DNA from: Flavonifractor sp. An306
Lineage (GTDB): Bacteria; Bacillota; Clostridia; Oscillospirales; Oscillospiraceae
Reading direction: 5' to 3'
NCBI RefSeq assembly: GCF_002159455.1
Contig: NZ_NFIQ01000040.1
Coordinates: forward strand, 1 to 34,522
Length of the DNA: 34,522 nt
Shown here: in pieces, positions 32,003-34,522 of the stretch
Layout: each line of letters begins with the position of its first letter
How positions within the stretch are numbered: the stretch's first letter is position 1
Notes under the pieces: model-generated
What the model saw: the letters and a program-made list of their open reading frames with translations, nothing else
What the model was told of the DNA's origin: nothing
The model's database searches: none
Made by a program: the position numbers and the translations under genes

Positions 32003-32344
32003 ATGGATCTCATGCAGGCTTTCAGCGCCAAGTATCAGAAGTCCGAGCCCCCCAAGGCTGAGGTGGGCGATACTGTCCGGGTGCACGTGCACATCAAGGA
32101 AGGCAACCGGGAGCGTATCCAGGTCTTTGAGGGCACCGTCATCGCCAAGAAGCACGGCGGCATCGAGGAGACCATCACCGTCCGCCGCGTGTCCTACGGC
32201 GTAGGCGTGGAGAAGGTGTTCCCCATCCATGCGCCCGCGGTGGAGAAGATCGAGGTGGTCCGCAAGGGTAAGGTCCGCCGGGCCAAGCTCTACTATCTGC
32301 GTGACCGCGTGGGCAAGAGCGCCAAGGTCAAGGAGCGCATCTGA
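32003..32344 (+). CDS. rplS: Ribosomal protein bL19
   Basis: 113 residues, the usual length. Family stretches [47 protein letters not shown] and [20 protein letters not shown] leave no doubt. bL19 sits at the 30S-50S interface. Start ATG 32003 follows AGGAGGAAG. It has its own promoter and a structured leader. Elsewhere in Firmicutes a signal peptidase or GTPase gene often follows; here only a ribosome site and a dead start remain before a mobile element. Confidence 0.97.
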   Translation: MDLMQAFSAKYQKSEPPKAEVGDTVRVHVHIKEGNRERIQVFEGTVIAKKHGGIEETITVRRVSYGVGVEKVFPIHAPAVEKIEVVRKGKVRRAKLYYLRDRVGKSAKVKERI

Positions 32345-32357
32345 TTTTGCGACCTGC

Positions 32358-32413
32358 AAGGAGGGAGAGGCATGACTTGCCTCCTAATAAGAAAACATGA
32401 GATAGTCCAGTAA
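32358..32413 (+). pseudogene. Orphan ribosome site and start codon, beginning of an interrupted gene
   Basis: AAGGAGG (32358-32364) stands seven bases before ATG 32372, an excellent start signal, but the frame ends after 13 codons (MTCLLIRKHEIVQ). This is best explained as the 5' end of the gene that once followed rplS, cut close to its start codon by the element to the right. Confidence 0.5.
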
Positions 32414-32435
32414 AATCAATGTTTTCAGAGGCAAG
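32376..32435. repeat. Imperfect inverted repeat at the left border of the conjugative element
   Basis: CTTGCCTC (32376-32383) and AAAACAT (32392-32398) are mirrored by ATGTTTT (32419-32425) and GAGGCAAG (32428-32435). It spans the point where host sequence gives way to the element and may be part of its attachment or end structure. Confidence 0.45.
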
Positions 32436-32475
32436 GAACACGATGTGAAGTCAAAAATTTTAATACTGGCAGGAT

Positions 32476-32548
32476 AAAGGGTGCTGATGTGAAATATCAG
32501 CACCCTTTTCCTGTCCCAAACGCCATAGGAAATCCTATGGCGTTTTTT
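32476..32548 (+). terminator. Two consecutive terminators
   Basis: Stem 32476-32488 with 32496-32508 (13 bp) ends in TTTT; stem 32519-32530 with 32533-32544 (12 bp) ends in six T. Together they isolate the conjugative element from rplS transcription. The following 180 bases to 32728 show no gene. Confidence 0.8.
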
Positions 32549-32728
32549 ACTTTCCATCAAGTACACGGAAACTGTATTGAAAGGGGTGAGAAATCGAAGG
32601 TATTTCTTCATGTAGGAAATGCAAATCAAGTGTCCATAGGTTTTCCCACATGGAAAAGCAAATGGGCACAGAATTGAATTTTTTCCGAAAACGAACACTT
32701 TTCCAGACCGCCGGAGGGAGGTGAGATT

Positions 32729-33628
32729 ATGGCGGTATTTCGCATTGAGAAAACCCGCGACTACACGGTGATGGCAAACCATCATCTGCGGAACACGGCA
32801 CTGTCGCTGAAAGCGAAGGGGCTGCTGTCCCTCATGCTATCCTTGCCGGAGGATTGGGACTACACCACCAAAGGCCTTGCCCGGATATGCCGGGATGGAG
32901 TGGACAGCATTTGTGCTACGGTTCGGGAGCTGGAAGATGCGGGGTATATTATCCGTGAAAGAGTCCGTAATGCCAACGGGCGGCTCGGCAGCATCGAGTA
33001 CACGATCCTGGAGCAGCCCAGGCCACCGGAACCTAAACCGGGAAAACCTGAACGGGAAAATCCAGTTCAGGTAAAACCAGTCTTGGATTCTCCTGTCTTG
33101 GGAAAACCTGAACAGGAAAACCCCGCACAATTAAATACTAAAGGATCAAGTAACCAAATATCAAATACTGATTCATCAAGTACGGAAGGATCAAATCCTA
33201 TCCAATCAAGCCCCCAAACCCCCGCAGGGGGCAACAGGGCTGGACGGGACTGGATGCGGGAGCGAGAGAACTATCGGGAACTGATTTTGGAGAATATCGA
33301 GTATGACTATCTATGCCGGGATGACCGGCTGGATCGGGATATGCTGAATGAGTTGGTGGAGCTCATGGTGGATACCGTCTGTTCCCGCAGGGAGACGATA
33401 CGCATTGCCGGGGACGACTATCCGGCGGAGGTGGTCAAATCCCGGTTCCTGAAGCTGAACAGTTCTCACATCGAGTATGTGTTGGACCGTATGCGGGAGA
33501 ACACCACCTATGTCCGCAACATCAAGAAATATCTGCTGGCTGCCCTGTATAACGCCCCGGCCACCATTGACAGCTACTATGCGTCCCTGGTGAACCACGA
33601 CCTGTACGGCAGCGGAGAAAGGAGGTAA
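32729..33628 (+). CDS. Replication-initiator-like winged-helix protein with DUF6017 domain
   Basis: 299 residues. The N-terminus (ANHHLRNTALSLKAKGLLSL, then a YTTKGLARICRDGVDSICATVRELEDAGYI winged helix) is a DNA-binding domain of the replication-initiator/DnaD-like type. Residues about 105-180 are a low-complexity linker rich in P, E, N and S, and the C-terminal 110 residues (YDYLCRDDRLDRDMLNELVE ... LLAALYNAPATIDSYY) match DUF6017. This protein is regularly the first gene of Tn1549-like conjugative transposons, before PcfB and VirD4, as here. Start ATG 32729 with GGAGGGAGG. Role in element replication or control is inferred. Confidence 0.85.
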   Translation: MAVFRIEKTRDYTVMANHHLRNTALSLKAKGLLSLMLSLPEDWDYTTKGLARICRDGVDSICATVRELEDAGYIIRERVRNANGRLGSIEYTILEQPRPPEPKPGKPERENPVQVKPVLDSPVLGKPEQENPAQLNTKGSSNQISNTDSSSTEGSNPIQSSPQTPAGGNRAGRDWMRERENYRELILENIEYDYLCRDDRLDRDMLNELVELMVDTVCSRRETIRIAGDDYPAEVVKSRFLKLNSSHIEYVLDRMRENTTYVRNIKKYLLAALYNAPATIDSYYASLVNHDLYGSGERR

Positions 33629-33634
33629 TCACTC

Positions 33635-34123
33635 ATGCAGGAAGAAGTCACCCAGCGCACCGTTGCCCTCTGTGTGGAGGCCACCAAGCTCTCCGCCGGG
33701 ATGCTGCAACAGGCCATGAAAAAAGTGCTGGACGAGATGCAGAAGGGCGTGACCGGCCACAAGACCAAGCTGCACCACGGCAAGCAGACCCTCCGGCAGC
33801 TTATGAAGCACAACACCGGCGTTTCAAACATCGAGATCACCGACCAGAACATCCGGGCCTTTTCGGTCACCGCCAAGAAGTACGGCATTGACTTCGCGCT
33901 GAAAAAGGACACCAGCGGCGAGATACCCCGCTACCTGGTGTTCTTCAAGGGCCGGGATGCCGACGTTATCACGGCGGCTTTCCGGGAGTTTTCCGCAAAA
34001 AATCTGGAGAAAGAGAAAAAGCCCTCCATCCGCAAGAAGCTGGACCAGGCGAAGCAGCAGGCCAAAGCCCAGCACCGCCAGCGGGAGAAGGTCAAGGCCA
34101 AAGACCGGGGTGTGGAATTATGA
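33635..34123 (+). CDS. PcfB family (DUF3801) conjugation protein
   Basis: 162 residues. TVALCVEATKLSAGMLQQAM, the QTLRQLMKHNTGVSNIEI middle and the very basic, helical C-terminus (IRKKLDQAKQQAKAQHRQRE) identify the DUF3801/PcfB group. In pCF10, PcfB is an accessory relaxosome factor that brings the relaxase to the coupling protein. The gene starts six bases after the DUF6017 gene and overlaps the VirD4 start by four bases (ATGA), the standard order in Tn1549-type elements. Confidence 0.88.
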   Translation: MQEEVTQRTVALCVEATKLSAGMLQQAMKKVLDEMQKGVTGHKTKLHHGKQTLRQLMKHNTGVSNIEITDQNIRAFSVTAKKYGIDFALKKDTSGEIPRYLVFFKGRDADVITAAFREFSAKNLEKEKKPSIRKKLDQAKQQAKAQHRQREKVKAKDRGVEL

Positions 34124-34425
34124 CGGTTGACTTGAAGAAGGCTCTCATCCTCAACCTCCCGTATCTGCTGTTCGTGTATCTCTTTGATAAGCTCTGCCAG
34201 GCGGTGCGCCTCGCGCCCGGCCTTGACGCCTCTGAAAAGTTCCTGCATTTGAGCCAGGGCTTTACGGAGGCGTTTTCTTATGCGGCACCAAGCCTGCATC
34301 CGCTGGACTTGCTGGCAGGTATCGCCGGGGCGGTCATCGTCCGGCTGGCGGTGTATGCCAAAGGAAAAAACGCCCGCAAATACCGCAAGGGCATCGAGTA
34401 CGGCAGCGCCCGATGGAGTGCATAA
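34120..34425 (+). pseudogene. VirD4/TraG coupling protein, interrupted after about 100 codons
   Basis: The frame opens MTVDLKKALILNLPYLLFVY, has two membrane spans (LLFVYLFDKLC and DLLAGIAGAVIVRLAVY) and reaches GIEYGSARW, the usual lead-in to the ATPase domain of VirD4 proteins in these elements. It then reads SA and stops at 34425. The family continues for some 500 more residues with Walker A and B motifs. About 50 bases later a serine recombinase gene begins, so the coupling-protein gene was probably cut by insertion of another element near 34411-34415. The 3' part would lie beyond the window. Confidence 0.8.
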
Positions 34426-34472
34426 TTTTAAGTGTAAAGGACACCTACATGGACGCACAGGAGGTTATGCAC

Positions 34473-34522
34473 ATGACTGATTATAGCAAAATTACCGCCC
34501 TTTACTCCCGCCTTTCCGTGGG
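34473..34522 (+). CDS. Large serine recombinase (TnpX-like), start only
   Basis: ATG 34473 has AGGAGG eight bases upstream. The 17 residues visible, MTDYSKITALYSRLSVG, carry the Y-x-R-x-S motif of serine recombinases, with S15 the expected nucleophile. The opening is that of TnpX/Tn4451-type recombinases of clostridial mobilisable elements. The rest lies outside the window. Its position directly behind the cut virD4 marks the end of a second element nested in the first. Confidence 0.7.
   Translation, partial: MTDYSKITALYSRLSV

Noticed and set aside
1-34522. CRISPR array
   Set aside because: No series of regularly spaced identical repeats of 24-40 bases seen; the repeats near 12.9-13.3 kb and 17.0-17.3 kb are too few and irregular.

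Overview
The window looks like a chromosomal segment of a spore-forming, fairly GC-rich gut Clostridium of the Oscillospiraceae type (Flavonifractor/Lawsonibacter-like). This rests on a SpoIVFA/SpoIVFB-type pair, an SLH-domain surface protein, LplB/YesL-type sugar genes, a sigma-54 activator, and a Tn1549-like conjugative element. The genus is inference; no rRNA is present.

Layout. 1-419: an IS21 IstB-like remnant and two or three terminator hairpins. 420-6248: a sigma-54 activator followed by a three-gene catabolic operon (YtcJ-type amidohydrolase, M20 amidohydrolase, YfcC-type carrier). The operon has an exact -24/-12 promoter and a palindromic candidate enhancer site. 6299-11348: a decayed sugar-ABC locus with one intact and one truncated permease, divergent from a LacI regulator whose four operator-like palindromes lie between them, then a membrane protein, a lipoprotein and a YesL-like protein. 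11511-12494: PaaI-type thioesterase and xpt.

12568-17463 is an integration hot spot. A promoter is followed by four broken tRNA-Ser 5' portions that stop around the anticodon, then an intact tRNA-Ser(CGA). Next come an integrase, an excisionase overlapping a MazF-type toxin, an XRE regulator with an unknown partner, a repeat-rich end, and a second tRNA-Ser(CGA). 17533-22359 is accessory cargo: a zinc-ribbon/nuclease gene split by a single in-frame stop, and a one-directional array of small, partly decayed genes (DUF5713, DUF2262 and unknowns) resembling an immunity-gene array.

22753-32344 is mostly core genome: an nth-yaaA-DUF5655-adh operon, glyA, an SLH protein, rarA, a SpoIVFA/SpoIVFB-like pair and rplS. 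From just after rplS a Tn1549-like conjugative element begins (DUF6017 protein, PcfB/DUF3801, VirD4). Its virD4 is cut after about 100 codons, apparently by a second element whose large serine recombinase starts at the window edge.

The strongest leads are the tRNA-Ser scar array, the sigma-54 regulon with its exact promoter and enhancer dyad, the nonsense-split zinc-ribbon nuclease on the hot spot, and the nested mobile elements at the right end.
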